A stretch of 64,000 nucleotides of DNA from WHSW01 sp963781265 (lineage in GTDB: Bacteria > Actinomycetota > Thermoleophilia > Solirubrobacterales > 70-9), in NCBI GenBank assembly GCA_963781265.1, contig CAWAFH010000004.1:124001-188000 (forward strand), given 5' to 3'. How positions within the stretch are numbered: the stretch's first letter is position 1; each line of letters starts with the position of its first letter. The notes under the pieces were generated by a model, which was not told where the DNA came from, made no database searches, and saw nothing but the letters and a program-made list of their open reading frames with translations. The position numbers were made by a program, and so were the translations under genes. This document shows positions 17,779 through 26,456 of this stretch, in pieces.

Positions 17779-20397
17779 ATGGCGAAGAAGGACTCAAACG
17801 GGCGCGGGGAGGAGGTCTTCCTGATCGACGGGAACTCGCTCGCCTACCGCGCGTTCTTCGCCCTCCCGGAGTCGATCGCGACCGCCGACGGGCGCCCGAC
17901 CAACGCGATCTACGGGTTCGCGTCGATGATGGCCAAGATCCTCATCGACCACTCGCCGAAGGCCGTGATCGTCGCCTGGGACAGGGGCTGGTCCGGGCGC
18001 GAGAAGGTCTACGCCGAGTACAAGTCCCAGCGCAAGTCCCGCCCCGACCTGCTCAAGGAGCAGTGGCCGCACCTCGCGCCGCTGGCCGAGGCGTTCGGGT
18101 TCAAGAACGTGGACGTCGAGGGCTACGAGGCCGACGACGTGATCGCCACCCTGGCCCGCCAGGCGAGCGAGGCGAAGGTGCCGGTGATGATCGTCTCCGG
18201 CGATCGGGACGTCTACCAGCTGGTGCGCGACGGGGTGCGGGTGATGACCACCTCGCGCGGGGTCACCGACACCAAGGTCTACGACCGCGACGGCGTCGTC
18301 GAGCGCTACGGCGTGCCACCGGAGCGGGTCACCGACTTCATCGGGCTCAAGGGCGACACCTCCGACAACATCCCGGGCGTCCCCGGGATCGGCGACAAGA
18401 CGGCTGCGCAGCTCCTGCAGCAGTTCGGCGACCTCGAGGGCGTGCTCGGCTCGGTCGACGAGATCTCGGGCGCCAAGCGCAAGCAGAACCTGACCGAGCA
18501 CGCCGACGACGCCCGTGTCTCCAAGCAGCTCGCGACCATGGTCGAGGACGTCGCCGTGCCACTGAAGATCACCGAGGCGCTGCGCTCCTCGCCCGACCGC
18601 ACGAAGCTGCGCGACGCGGCCAACCAGTTCGAGCTGCGGGCCGTGATCCAGCGCCTCGACGACGAGTGGGACGAGGTCGTGCCCGGCCGCATGGTCGAGG
18701 AGACGATCGAGGTCGATGCCCAGGAGGGCACGCCGGACGACCTCGCCGACGGCCCGGTGGCGCTCGCGATCGGCGGCGGCCGGTGGGCGGCCAGCGACGG
18801 CGCCAAGGTGATCGCCGGCGACGCCTCGGACCTCGCGGGCCTCGCAACCGCGCTGCGCCCGCACCCGATCGTCGGCCACGACATCAAGGAGCTCGGCGGC
18901 CACGGACCCAACAGCCTGCTCTCCGCTGCAAGACCCCAGGGCCTCGACCTCGCCCATGACACGATGGTCGCCGCGTACCTGATCGACCCGGCCCGGCGCA
19001 CCTACGAACTGCACGAGCTGGCCGCCGACGCAGGGCTCGCCGCCGCCCCGGCCGGGGCCGAGGACGGCCAGCTCAGCCTCGCGGCCGAGGAGGGCGAGGC
19101 GGCCGGCGACCCGGCCGTCGACGCACGGCTGACGGGTGAGCTCGCCGAGCGCCAGCGCGAGCGCGTGATCGAGTTCGGGGTCGAGCGCCTGCTGAACGAG
19201 GTCGAGATGCCGCTGATCGAGGTGCTCGGGGAGATGGAGCGGATCGGGCTCAAGCTCGACACCGAGCGGCTGGCCGAGATCGGCGCCGGAATGGAGGAGC
19301 AGATCGTCGAGCTCGAGGCCCAGATCTACGAGGACGCCGGCCACGAGTTCACGATCGGGTCGCCGCAGCAGCTCGCCACGGTCTTCTTCGACGAGCTCGG
19401 GTTGACCAAGAAGCGCCGCGGCAAGACCGGCTTCTCGACCGACGCCCGCGTCCTCGGCCAGCTCCGCGACGAGCATCGGATCGTCGGCCGCGTCGAGCGC
19501 TGGCGCGAACTGACCAAGCTCAAGAACACCTACCTCGACTCGCTGCCGACGCTGGTCGACGCGAACTCGCGCATCCACACGACCTTCAACCAGGTGACCG
19601 CGGCCACCGGGCGGCTGTCGAGCACCAACCCGAACCTCCAGAACATTCCGATCCGCTCCGACGTCGGCCGGCCGGTCCGGGCCTGCTTCGTCGCCGAGCC
19701 GGGCAAGCGGCTGCTCTCCTGCGACTACAACCAGGTCGAGCTGCGGGTCCTCGCCCACGTGGCGGGCGAGGACGTCCTGCGCGAGATCTTCGCGTCGGGC
19801 GAGGACGTGCACTCGGCGACCGCGGCGGGGATCATCGGGGCCGACCCCGATGCGATCACCGCGGCGGAGCGCTCCAAGGCGAAGATGGTCAACTACGGGA
19901 TCGCCTACGGGCTCTCGGCCTTCGGGCTCGCCGACCGCCTCAACATCTCGCGCGAGGAGGCGGCCACCTACATCGACCGCTACTTCGAGCGCTTCCCGGC
20001 GGTGCAGCGGTTCATCGACGCGACGATCGCCGCGGCCGCGGAGGAGGGGTACGTGAGGACGCTGTTCGGCCGCCGCCGCAACATCCCGGAGCTGCGCTCC
20101 GGCAACCCGCAGCGCCGCAGCCTCGGCGAGCGGCTCGCCGTCAACACCGTGATCCAGGGCACCGCCGCCGACATCATCAAGGTCGCGATGGTCAACTGCC
20201 ATCGCGCGATCGCCGCGGCCGAGCTGGAGACCGACCTCGTGCTGCAGATCCACGACGAGCTCCTGTTCGAGGGGCCGGAGGCCGAGATGGACGCCGCGGC
20301 CGAGATCGCCCGCCGCGAGATGGTCGGCGCGTTCGAGCTCGACCCGCCGCTGGCGGTCGACGTCGGCGTCGGCGCGGACTGGCTCGCCGCCAAGTAG
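17779..20397 (+). CDS. polA: DNA polymerase I
   Basis: 872 aa. The 5'-3' exonuclease/FEN domain is at about 1-300 (FLIDGNSLAYRAFFALP, YEADDVIATLAR, GDTSDNIPGVPGIGDKTA). A degenerate 3'-5' exonuclease fold spans about 330-470 and the family A polymerase about 480-872. Motif A is CDYNQVELRVLAH, motif B KAKMVNYGIAYGLS and motif C LQIHDELLFE. The proofreading domain starts PVALAIGGGRWA, where an active enzyme has an Asp-x-Glu metal ligand pair, so proofreading is probably lost, as in Thermus and mycobacterial Pol I. It acts in Okazaki maturation and excision repair, alongside uvrA/uvrB in this window. Confidence 0.97.
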   Translation: MAKKDSNGRGEEVFLIDGNSLAYRAFFALPESIATADGRPTNAIYGFASMMAKILIDHSPKAVIVAWDRGWSGREKVYAEYKSQRKSRPDLLKEQWPHLAPLAEAFGFKNVDVEGYEADDVIATLARQASEAKVPVMIVSGDRDVYQLVRDGVRVMTTSRGVTDTKVYDRDGVVERYGVPPERVTDFIGLKGDTSDNIPGVPGIGDKTAAQLLQQFGDLEGVLGSVDEISGAKRKQNLTEHADDARVSKQLATMVEDVAVPLKITEALRSSPDRTKLRDAANQFELRAVIQRLDDEWDEVVPGRMVEETIEVDAQEGTPDDLADGPVALAIGGGRWAASDGAKVIAGDASDLAGLATALRPHPIVGHDIKELGGHGPNSLLSAARPQGLDLAHDTMVAAYLIDPARRTYELHELAADAGLAAAPAGAEDGQLSLAAEEGEAAGDPAVDARLTGELAERQRERVIEFGVERLLNEVEMPLIEVLGEMERIGLKLDTERLAEIGAGMEEQIVELEAQIYEDAGHEFTIGSPQQLATVFFDELGLTKKRRGKTGFSTDARVLGQLRDEHRIVGRVERWRELTKLKNTYLDSLPTLVDANSRIHTTFNQVTAATGRLSSTNPNLQNIPIRSDVGRPVRACFVAEPGKRLLSCDYNQVELRVLAHVAGEDVLREIFASGEDVHSATAAGIIGADPDAITAAERSKAKMVNYGIAYGLSAFGLADRLNISREEAATYIDRYFERFPAVQRFIDATIAAAAEEGYVRTLFGRRRNIPELRSGNPQRRSLGERLAVNTVIQGTAADIIKVAMVNCHRAIAAAELETDLVLQIHDELLFEGPEAEMDAAAEIARREMVGAFELDPPLAVDVGVGADWLAAK

Positions 20398-20427
20398 GGT
20401 CGCGCCGTCCCTCAGCCGGCTCCGCGC

Positions 20428-21760
20428 TCAGTCCGGCTCGGGCTCGCCGCCCGGGCCGCTGTGGTCGTCGACGCGTCGCCATCGCCGTCCGGACCGCTGT
20501 GGTCCTCGATCCGGCTCGACCGGCTCGCTCTCGGTCTCGACCGGCTCGACTCGATCGGTCGTCACCGTCACCGGGGCCGCTGTGGTCCTCGGTCTCGACC
20601 GGCTCGACCGCGTCGTCCGACCCGTGCCCGCCGGAGCCCGACGAGCCGCTGCCGGAGTGCCCGAGCTGCCGCCCGACCCGGAGGGAGGCTGGGCGCTCGG
20701 CCCGGAACCACCGCCGGATCCGTCGTCGCCCGAGCCGGATGACCCACCGTCGCCGCCGCTGGATCCGGAGCCTGAGCCGGAAGGCGCTCGAGCCCGCGCC
20801 GGACCGGACGAGCCGGAGCTCGAGCCGCCGGCTCCGCGGCGCCGGCGGCCGCCTGCGTGACGGGCGCGCCCGCCGGATCGACGGCCGCGGTCAGCGTGGC
20901 CGTGCCGCGGCGCGCTGGAGGCACGCTCGCTCGGCGGCGGGGCCGTTCGTCGCGGCTCGGCCGGGCCCGAGGCGGCATCGCTGTGCTGCTCGCCGCGCTC
21001 CCCGGAGGTCACCGCGCGCTCGATCGCCACCCCGGAGCCCGCTGCGACCGCCCCGATCGCGGCGACCGCGAGCGCCTTGCCCGCGAACGAAGCGCCGCCG
21101 ATCGCGCCTCCGGTGGCTGCGCCTCCGGCGGCGCCGGCGACCGCTGCCGGTGCCGGATCCGGCCTGGGCGATCGCCGCGACCAGCGGCAGCGGGATCACC
21201 GCGCCGACGCCGTGGCGGACGGCGAGCCGGGCGCGATAGATCAGCTGGCGCACCGAGCCCGGGGTGGCTCCGATCGCCGTCGCGATCTGCTCGTGGGTGT
21301 GGCCCTCGAGCGCGCTTCGCACCAGCGCCTGGCGCTGCGCCTCGGGCAGCGCCGAGACCGCTGCGACGGCGCGGTCGAGCTCGTCGCGCTCGAGCACCAC
21401 CTCGGGTGGCTGGGGAACCCCGTCGAGCCCCTCCGGGAGCTGCTGGGTGGGCCGCTCGTCGCGGCGCGCGTTCAGCGCTCGATTGCGAACGATCGTGTAG
21501 AGCCAGGGCTTCAAGTTCATCTCCGTGTTCGACTCACGCAGCGCCTCCCAGGAACGGGTGAGGCTCTCCTGGACCACGTCCTCGGGATCCGGCGGGCCGT
21601 AGGCGGCCGCGAAGGCAACGAGCGGCGCGCGATAGCGCCGCACGATCTCCTCGAAGGCGGCGTCCGTGCCGTCGCGCACGAGCGCGACCAGTCGGTCGTC
21701 GCGTCTGCGTGCGCAGGACCGCTCTCGCAAGCGGTCCAAATCTCGTGCTGTACGCGCCAT
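20428..21760 (-). CDS. ECF sigma factor with C-terminal membrane segment and acidic repeat tail (frame broken)
   Basis: The uninterrupted N-terminal part (about 190 aa) is a clear ECF sigma-70: region 2 (FEEIVRRYRAPLVAFA, DPEDVVQESLTRSWEAL, NLKPWLYTIVRNRALN) and region 4 (LPEAQRQALVRSALEGHTHE, then a GSVRQLIYRARLAV helix). After AVIPLPLVAAIAQAGSGTG the frame shifts. Another frame continues with an Ala/Gly membrane segment (GGASFAGKALAVAAIGAVAA), then a Ser/Gly/Asp tail in which VEPVETE and DHSGP-type repeats appear in different frames. At least two or three indels are needed to rebuild one protein ending at GGEPEPD (20428). The ATG at 21760 has GAAGGAGG just upstream. Probable membrane-tethered, stress-type sigma factor; no separate anti-sigma gene is visible. 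Confidence 0.7.
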
Positions 21761-21782
21761 CGCCTCCTTCGTATCCCTTCCT

Positions 21783-21841
21783 ACGGACGGTGGCGGTCGA
21801 TGGCTTGGATGATGCCGAAGCCATCGCCGCCCTCCGTCCGT
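21783..21841 (-). terminator. Long hairpin after the acidic Ca-binding-type gene
   Basis: A 24-position imperfect stem (21783-21806 with 21818-21841; three mismatches and one wobble) lies 6 bases after the upstream gene's stop and before the sigma-factor gene. There is no U tract. Confidence 0.6.
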
Positions 21842-21846
21842 GGGGA

Positions 21847-22538
21847 CTACTTGAGCTCGATCTCCTCGTAGACCAGCCCGTCAGCGGTCAGGTCGAGCTC
21901 GGCCTCGCGGACGATCGCGCCCGGGACGAGGGCGTCGACGGTGCAGTTCTCATCGTCCTCGCCGTGGTCGTCGAGCCGTCGTGGTCGCTGCGCTCGTGAC
22001 CGGGGCCGCCGTGGCCGTCGTCGTCGGACTCGTCCTCGACGCCGTCGTCGCCTTGGTCGTCGCCGATGTCATGGTTGGGGCCGTCTCGCCCTCGTCGTCG
22101 CCGACGTCGTCGCCGTGGTCGTCCGGCTCGGTCGCGTCGTCGTTCTCGCACTCGATCTCGGTGTCGGCATTCGACGGTGCCGGTGACCGTGTCGCCCGAG
22201 AAGACGTTGATCACGAGCTCGCCGGTCGTCGCGTCGAACGAGGCGATCGTGCCGGCGCCCTCGTCGCCGTCCTCGACGCCGTCATCGTCGGAGTCGTCGT
22301 CGCGCGGGTCGAACCTGGCCTGCCACTCACCGCGGTTGCGAAGGCTGTCGGAGTCCTGGTCCTTGCGGGCCTGGTTGACCTTCAGCGAGAGCCCGTGCTT
22401 GGCCTCCCAGCGGTCCGGAATCCTGTCGTGGTTGCGGTCCTTGGAAGCCGCCGAGGCCGGCACCGCGGCGATCAGCACGCCCACCAGGGCGGCGGCCGCG
22501 ACGGCCAACGCCTTGGCGATCGGGTTCGAGGGTCTCAT
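21847..22538 (-). CDS. Secreted acidic protein with Ca-binding DxD repeats (frame broken)
   Basis: The start at 22538 has AAGGAG 6 bases upstream and gives a clean signal peptide (IAKALAVAAAALVGVLIAAV...ASA). Next comes a thrombospondin-3/EF-hand-like segment (KDRNHDRIPDRWEAKHGL, KDQDSDSLRN, DDDSDDDGVEDGDE). A DATTGELVINVFSGDTVTG strand segment follows. The frame then shifts three times: TEIECENDDATEPDDHGDD, HDIGDDQGDDGVEDESDDD and DHGEDDENCTVDALVPGAIV lie in successive frames. The rebuilt protein ends TADGLVYEEIELK at the TAG at 21847-21849. Likely an exported Ca-dependent protein; its role is unknown. Confidence 0.65.
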
Positions 22539-22561
22539 CTGCGCTCCTTGTTCTTTGGCCA

Positions 22562-22579
22562 ATCGATCCGAGGATCGAT
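22562..22579. promoter_or_regulatory. 18-bp near-palindrome in a divergent promoter region
   Basis: ATCGATCC-GA-GGATCGAT, a perfect 8-bp inverted repeat with a 2-bp centre, lies 24-41 bases upstream of the secreted acidic protein start. Candidate operator, or a hairpin in its leader. Confidence 0.45.
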
Positions 22580-22646
22580 CCATCTGCCCTCGAACACGAG
22601 CCCGGCGCGAGGATCACGGACGAATTTCACGACTGGACGGCTGATC

Positions 22647-22652
22647 TAGAGT
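22647..22652 (+). promoter_or_regulatory. -10 box TAGAGT for a leaderless transporter gene
   Basis: TAGAGT ends 8 nt before the ATG at 22661; no Shine-Dalgarno sequence. Confidence 0.45.
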
Positions 22653-22660
22653 CCCGGCCC

Positions 22661-23098
22661 ATGGATCGAGGCGTGGCGGTGCTGGGAATGGCGGTGACCG
22701 GGGGGCTGATCGCCCTGCAGCCGGCGATCAACGCCGGGCTGGGCAAGCAGACGGGCAGCCTCGCCGCCGCGTTCGTCTCGTTCGCGGTCGGGGCCCTGCT
22801 CCTGGCCGTGATCGTCGGGATCAGCGGCCAGGCCGGCGGCCTCGCGTCGACCTTCGACGTGCGCTGGTATTACCTGCTCGGCGGGGTGCTCGGGGCCGCC
22901 TACGTGTTCATGGCGCTGAAGACCGTCGGCACGATCGGCGCCGGCGGCGTCGCGGCGGCGACGATCACGGGCCAGTTGACGATGTCGGTCCTGATCGACC
23001 GGCTCGGGGTGCTCGGGCTGACCGAACAGCCGATCACGGCCAGCCGCGCGGTCGGCGTCGCGCTGCTGCTCGCCGGGACCTTCCTGATCGTCCGCTAG
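22661..23098 (+). CDS. YdcZ/DUF606-family small transporter
   Basis: 145 aa with about five membrane segments and very few charges. LIALQPAINAGLGKQTGSLA, FVSFAVGALLL, YYLLGGVLGAAYVFMALKTV and the late GVALLLAGTFLIVR match the half-sized drug/metabolite-superfamily YdcZ proteins, which work as dimers. The substrate is unknown. It is divergent from the acidic secreted protein, and converges on the FAD reductase with a 20-bp gap. Confidence 0.85.
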   Translation: MDRGVAVLGMAVTGGLIALQPAINAGLGKQTGSLAAAFVSFAVGALLLAVIVGISGQAGGLASTFDVRWYYLLGGVLGAAYVFMALKTVGTIGAGGVAAATITGQLTMSVLIDRLGVLGLTEQPITASRAVGVALLLAGTFLIVR

Positions 23099-23118
23099 CG
23101 ATTGTCGAGGCGGGTGCT

Positions 23119-24279
23119 TCAGGCGGCGACGGGCACGCCGGCGTCGCTGGCCGCGGGCAGCGCCGGGGCCTGCGCGAACGACGGGTGGGCGATCCGCAGG
23201 TAGTGGCCGAACGACCAGTCGACGAACGAGCCGCGCTCCATCCCGCGCAGGGCGAGCGAGAGCATCCGCGGCGGCACCCGCGGGACCAGCTTCTGCGTCC
23301 TCAGCATCCACTTGAACTGCCATTCGTGGCGAGCCGAGAAGGCGCCGTAGCGGCGCAGCGCCGTCGCGGCCGAAGCCCGCCCCTCGACCACACGGCGCAG
23401 CTCGCGCCCGCAGGCGATCCCGAAGTAGAAGGCGGTTCGGATCCCCTCGGCGGTCAGCGGCAGGCAGTGGCCGGCGGAGTCGCCGACGAAGAAGACGCCG
23501 TCCGCCGTCGCCGGGCGCAGCTTGTGCGGGATCCAGTTGCCCTGATAGCGGACCGCCTCGCTGTCGAGGTCGGTCGCGAGGCGAACGGTCGGCTCCTTGA
23601 CGTGAAAGCGGGGATCGAAGGAGCCGACGCCGATCCGGACCTCGTCGCCGGCGGGGAAGCTCCAGCCATAGCCCGCCGGGACGTAGCCGCGGTCGATCCA
23701 GATCTCGAGCGAGTCGCTCGCGCCGTGCGGATGCACCTCCAGGCCCCGCGAGAGCGGTGCGTCGGGCGGCTGGTACTCGTTGCCGGCGAGGACTCGTTTC
23801 CAGCCCAGGGCGTCGACGACGAGCGGCGCGCTGATCGGGCCGCGGTCCGTTTCGACGGTGATCGGCGTTTCGGGTCGCCGCTCGCCGCTCGCCGCTCGCC
23901 GCTCGATCTTTGCCGTCTCGAACGTTGCGTCGCACTGCTCCCAGAGCAGGCTGCAGAGCTGGCGGTAGTCGAAGGTCGAGAAGGTCCACGGGAGCCGGAA
24001 GTCGACCTTCGTGTGCGGCGTGTGGACGACGAGGGTGTCGAAGGTCTGGCGGATCGAGTCGCGGACCCCCATCGCCTCGAGCCACTCGGTCGGCGCGGCG
24101 CAGGCCGAGGTCTGGCGCTCGCCGATCTCGTAGCGGTCGAGCACGAGGACGCGGGCGCCCGAGCCCGCCAGTTCGCGGGCGATCGTCAGCCCGGCGAAGC
24201 TGGCGCCACAGACGAGCACGTCGCACTCGCCCTCGAGCGGCGTCCGCTCGTCGCCGCGCTTGGTCGCCCGCCGTGGCAT
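23119..24279 (-). CDS. FAD-dependent oxidoreductase, geranylgeranyl-reductase-like
   Basis: 386 aa using the ATG of MPRRATKRGDER; an in-frame codon 14 residues upstream would overlap the divergent promoter. The FAD fold begins CDVLVCGASFAGLTIAREL, and the second FAD motif is VFFVGDSAGHCLPLTAEGI. RFHVKEPTVRL and the PAGYGWSFPAGDEVRIGVG block are typical of geranylgeranyl reductase / halogenase-like flavoproteins that saturate isoprenoid or lipid chains. A run of four heptamer repeats inserts ERRAASGERR in the middle (about residues 127-136), a possible surface loop. Confidence 0.85.
   Translation of the reverse strand: MPRRATKRGDERTPLEGECDVLVCGASFAGLTIARELAGSGARVLVLDRYEIGERQTSACAAPTEWLEAMGVRDSIRQTFDTLVVHTPHTKVDFRLPWTFSTFDYRQLCSLLWEQCDATFETAKIERRAASGERRPETPITVETDRGPISAPLVVDALGWKRVLAGNEYQPPDAPLSRGLEVHPHGASDSLEIWIDRGYVPAGYGWSFPAGDEVRIGVGSFDPRFHVKEPTVRLATDLDSEAVRYQGNWIPHKLRPATADGVFFVGDSAGHCLPLTAEGIRTAFYFGIACGRELRRVVEGRASAATALRRYGAFSARHEWQFKWMLRTQKLVPRVPPRMLSLALRGMERGSFVDWSFGHYLRIAHPSFAQAPALPAASDAGVPVAA
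23876..23903 (-). repeat. Four heptamer repeats inside the FAD reductase gene
   Basis: Four tandem CGCCGCT units (GAGCGGC register on the coding strand) encode ERRAASGERR without breaking the frame. Same family as those at 1752, 2396 and 47680. Confidence 0.85.
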
Positions 24280-24292
24280 CAGCTCGCGAGGG

Positions 24293-24298
24293 TACCGT
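24293..24298 (+). promoter_or_regulatory. -10 box TACCGT for the leaderless BI-1 gene
   Basis: TACCGT ends 7 nt before the ATG at 24306, within the 26-bp gap to the divergent reductase gene; no Shine-Dalgarno sequence. Confidence 0.5.
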
Positions 24299-24305
24299 TC
24301 GGCGC

Positions 24306-24998
24306 ATGGAGTACGCAGCAACTCCGCCGGCGGTAGCGACCACCGACGCGCAGGGCTTCCTGGCCAGGGTCTTCGGCTGGATGTTCGCCGGCCTGCTGAT
24401 CACCGGGGCCGCCGCCGCGGCGATCGGGTCGAACGACCAGCTGCTCACCGACATCACGGAGAACCCGCTGATCCTGATCGGCCTGATCGTGTTGCAGCTC
24501 GGCCTGGTGATCACCATCTCGGCGGCGATCGACAGGCTCTCGCCCGCGGTGGCGCTCGGGCTCTTCTTCCTCTACGCCGCCAGCGTCGGGGTGATCTTCG
24601 CCTTCATCTTCGAGCTCTACACGACGCAGTCGATCTTCACGACCTTCCTGATCACCGCGGCGATGTTCGGGGCGGTCGGCCTCTGGGGTTACGTGACCAA
24701 GCGCGATCTCTCGACCATGGGCACCGTCCTGATCATGGCGCTGGTCGGGCTGATCCTGGCGACGATCGTCAACCTGTTCGTAGCCAGCGAGGCGCTCTAC
24801 TGGATCACCACCTACGCCGGGGTCGCGATCTTCGCCGGGCTGACCGCCTACGACATGCAGAAGATCAAGGGCTACGCGCACGCCGGGCTCGAAGGCGACG
24901 CCGAGCAGCGGGCCTCGATCCTCGGCGCGCTGGCCCTGTACCTCGATTTCATCAACCTGTTCCTTTACTTCCTGCGGATCTTCGGGCAATCGCGATAG
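24306..24998 (+). CDS. Bax inhibitor-1 (UPF0005) family membrane protein
   Basis: 230 aa with seven predicted membrane helices and a hydrophilic N-terminus. GFLARVFGWMFAGLLITGAA opens the domain, and the conserved late segments are YAGVAIFAGLTAYDMQKIKG and ALALYLDFINLFLYFLRIFG. The Asp residues in TAYDMQ and LYLDF correspond to the pH/Ca-sensing pair of the BsYetJ calcium-leak channel. Likely a Ca-permeable or stress-linked inner-membrane protein. rpsA follows under its own box. Confidence 0.92.
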   Translation: MEYAATPPAVATTDAQGFLARVFGWMFAGLLITGAAAAAIGSNDQLLTDITENPLILIGLIVLQLGLVITISAAIDRLSPAVALGLFFLYAASVGVIFAFIFELYTTQSIFTTFLITAAMFGAVGLWGYVTKRDLSTMGTVLIMALVGLILATIVNLFVASEALYWITTYAGVAIFAGLTAYDMQKIKGYAHAGLEGDAEQRASILGALALYLDFINLFLYFLRIFGQSR

Positions 24999-25026
24999 CC
25001 GCGCACGCGTACTGACGGCTTTTCCC

Positions 25027-25032
25027 TATCAT
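25027..25032 (+). promoter_or_regulatory. -10 box TATCAT for leaderless rpsA
   Basis: TATCAT ends 8 nt before the GTG at 25041; no Shine-Dalgarno sequence. Confidence 0.5.
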
Positions 25033-25040
25033 CGCTGGCC

Positions 25041-26408
25041 GTGTCCGCGACAGACACAACGACCGACGCTGCCTCCGAAGCGCCCGCGGCCCCCGTGGCC
25101 GCCACGAACGGGGGCTCCACCGACCTGCTGATCGAGGTCGACGGCAAGCTCGTTCCCAACTACGACGCGACGATCAAGCCCTTCGAGGAGGGCGACGTGG
25201 TCGCCGGCGAAGTGGTGCGGATCGACAAGGACGAGGTCCTGGTCGACATCGGCTACAAGTCGGAGGGCGTCATCCCGGCGAACGAGCTCTCGATCCGCCG
25301 CTCCGTCGATCCGGCCGAGGAGGTCGCGCTCGGCGAGCAGGTCGACGCGCTCGTCCTCACCAAGGAGGACCAGGAGGGACGCCTCGTCCTCTCGAAGAAG
25401 CGCGCCCGCTTCGAGAAGGCCTGGCGCAAGATCGAGGTCGCGGCCGAGACCGGCGAGCCGGTTGAGGGCAACGTGATCGAGGTCGTCAAGGGCGGCCTGA
25501 TCCTCGACCTCGGGGTGCGCGGCTTCCTGCCCGCCTCGCTGGTCGACATCCGCCGAGTCCACAACCTCGACGAGTTCAAGGGCCAAACGCTCGAGTGCAA
25601 GGTGATCGAGCTCAACCGCTCGCGCAACAACGTCGTCCTCTCGCGCCGCGCGGTGCTCGAGGAGGAGCGCAAGGAGGTCCGCGAGCAGATCCTCGGGCGC
25701 CTGCAGCCCGGGATGGTCGTCGAGGGCAAGATCTCCAACATCGTCGACTTCGGCGCCTTCGTCGACCTCGAGGGCATCGATGGCCTGATCCACATCTCGG
25801 AGCTCTCCTGGAGTCACGTCAACCATCCTTCCGAGGTGCTGTCGATCGGCGAGACGGTCCGGGTCAAGGTGCTCGACATCGACCGCGACCGCCAGCGGAT
25901 CTCGCTCGGCCTCAAGCAGACCCAGGAGGACCCGTGGCAGACGGTCCTCAACGAGTACAAGCCGAACGACATCCTCGAGGGCAAGGTGACCAAGGTCGTC
26001 GCCTTCGGTGCCTTCGTCGAGATCGTCCCCGGGGTCGAGGGGCTCGTCCACATCTCCGAGCTCGCCGAGCACCATGTCGAGACCCCCGGCGAGGTCGTCC
26101 AGCCCGGTCAGGAGACCTGGGTGCGGATCCTCGAGATCGACGAGGAGCGCCGCCGGATCTCGCTGAGCGTCAAGCGCGCGCAGCGCAACGACAACCTGCC
26201 GCTTCGCGACCTGATCCCGCCTGAGCTGCAGCCCGACGCGCCGCAGCCGCCGGTGGCGGAGCCGGGCGCCGAGACCGCGGACCTCGGCCTCTCCGAAGAG
26301 GTCTTCTCCGAGCCGGCCCCGCCGGCTCCGGAGGCCGAGGCAGCGGCCGACCCGGCCCCGGCCGAGGGCGAGCAGCCGAGCGGCGAAGAGCCGCCCAGCG
26401 AAGCCTGA
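25041..26408 (+). CDS. rpsA: 30S ribosomal protein S1
   Basis: 455 aa with four S1 OB-fold domains, at about 45-115 (EGDVVAGEVVRIDKDEVLVD), 130-200 (GNVIEVVKGGLILDLGVRGF), 215-285 (GKISNIVDFGAFVDLEGIDG) and 300-372 (GKVTKVVAFGAFVEIVPGVE). This is the usual actinobacterial four-domain form. A long Pro/Glu/Ala-rich acidic tail follows. It binds mRNA on the 30S subunit. In a genome with many leaderless genes its role may be less central for those messages. Start GTG with a 16-residue Ala/Thr leader. coaE follows 48 bases downstream, a common neighbour. Confidence 0.97.
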   Translation: MSATDTTTDAASEAPAAPVAATNGGSTDLLIEVDGKLVPNYDATIKPFEEGDVVAGEVVRIDKDEVLVDIGYKSEGVIPANELSIRRSVDPAEEVALGEQVDALVLTKEDQEGRLVLSKKRARFEKAWRKIEVAAETGEPVEGNVIEVVKGGLILDLGVRGFLPASLVDIRRVHNLDEFKGQTLECKVIELNRSRNNVVLSRRAVLEEERKEVREQILGRLQPGMVVEGKISNIVDFGAFVDLEGIDGLIHISELSWSHVNHPSEVLSIGETVRVKVLDIDRDRQRISLGLKQTQEDPWQTVLNEYKPNDILEGKVTKVVAFGAFVEIVPGVEGLVHISELAEHHVETPGEVVQPGQETWVRILEIDEERRRISLSVKRAQRNDNLPLRDLIPPELQPDAPQPPVAEPGAETADLGLSEEVFSEPAPPAPEAEAAADPAPAEGEQPSGEEPPSEA

Positions 26409-26443
26409 GCCCCGCCGGGCAGGGGGCCGTACGCGCGGCCTCC

Positions 26444-26449
26444 TAAGCT
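26444..26449 (+). promoter_or_regulatory. -10 box TAAGCT for leaderless coaE
   Basis: TAAGCT ends 7 nt before the GTG at 26457; no Shine-Dalgarno sequence. Confidence 0.5.
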
Positions 26450-26456
26450 GCGGCGG

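Noticed and set aside
17794..20253. Long antisense open frame opposite polA (and similar ones opposite uvrA, pruA, trpB)
   Set aside because: GC-rich coding strands routinely leave long open frames on the other strand; these lack any domain, with Arg/Asp/His-rich composition typical of shadows.
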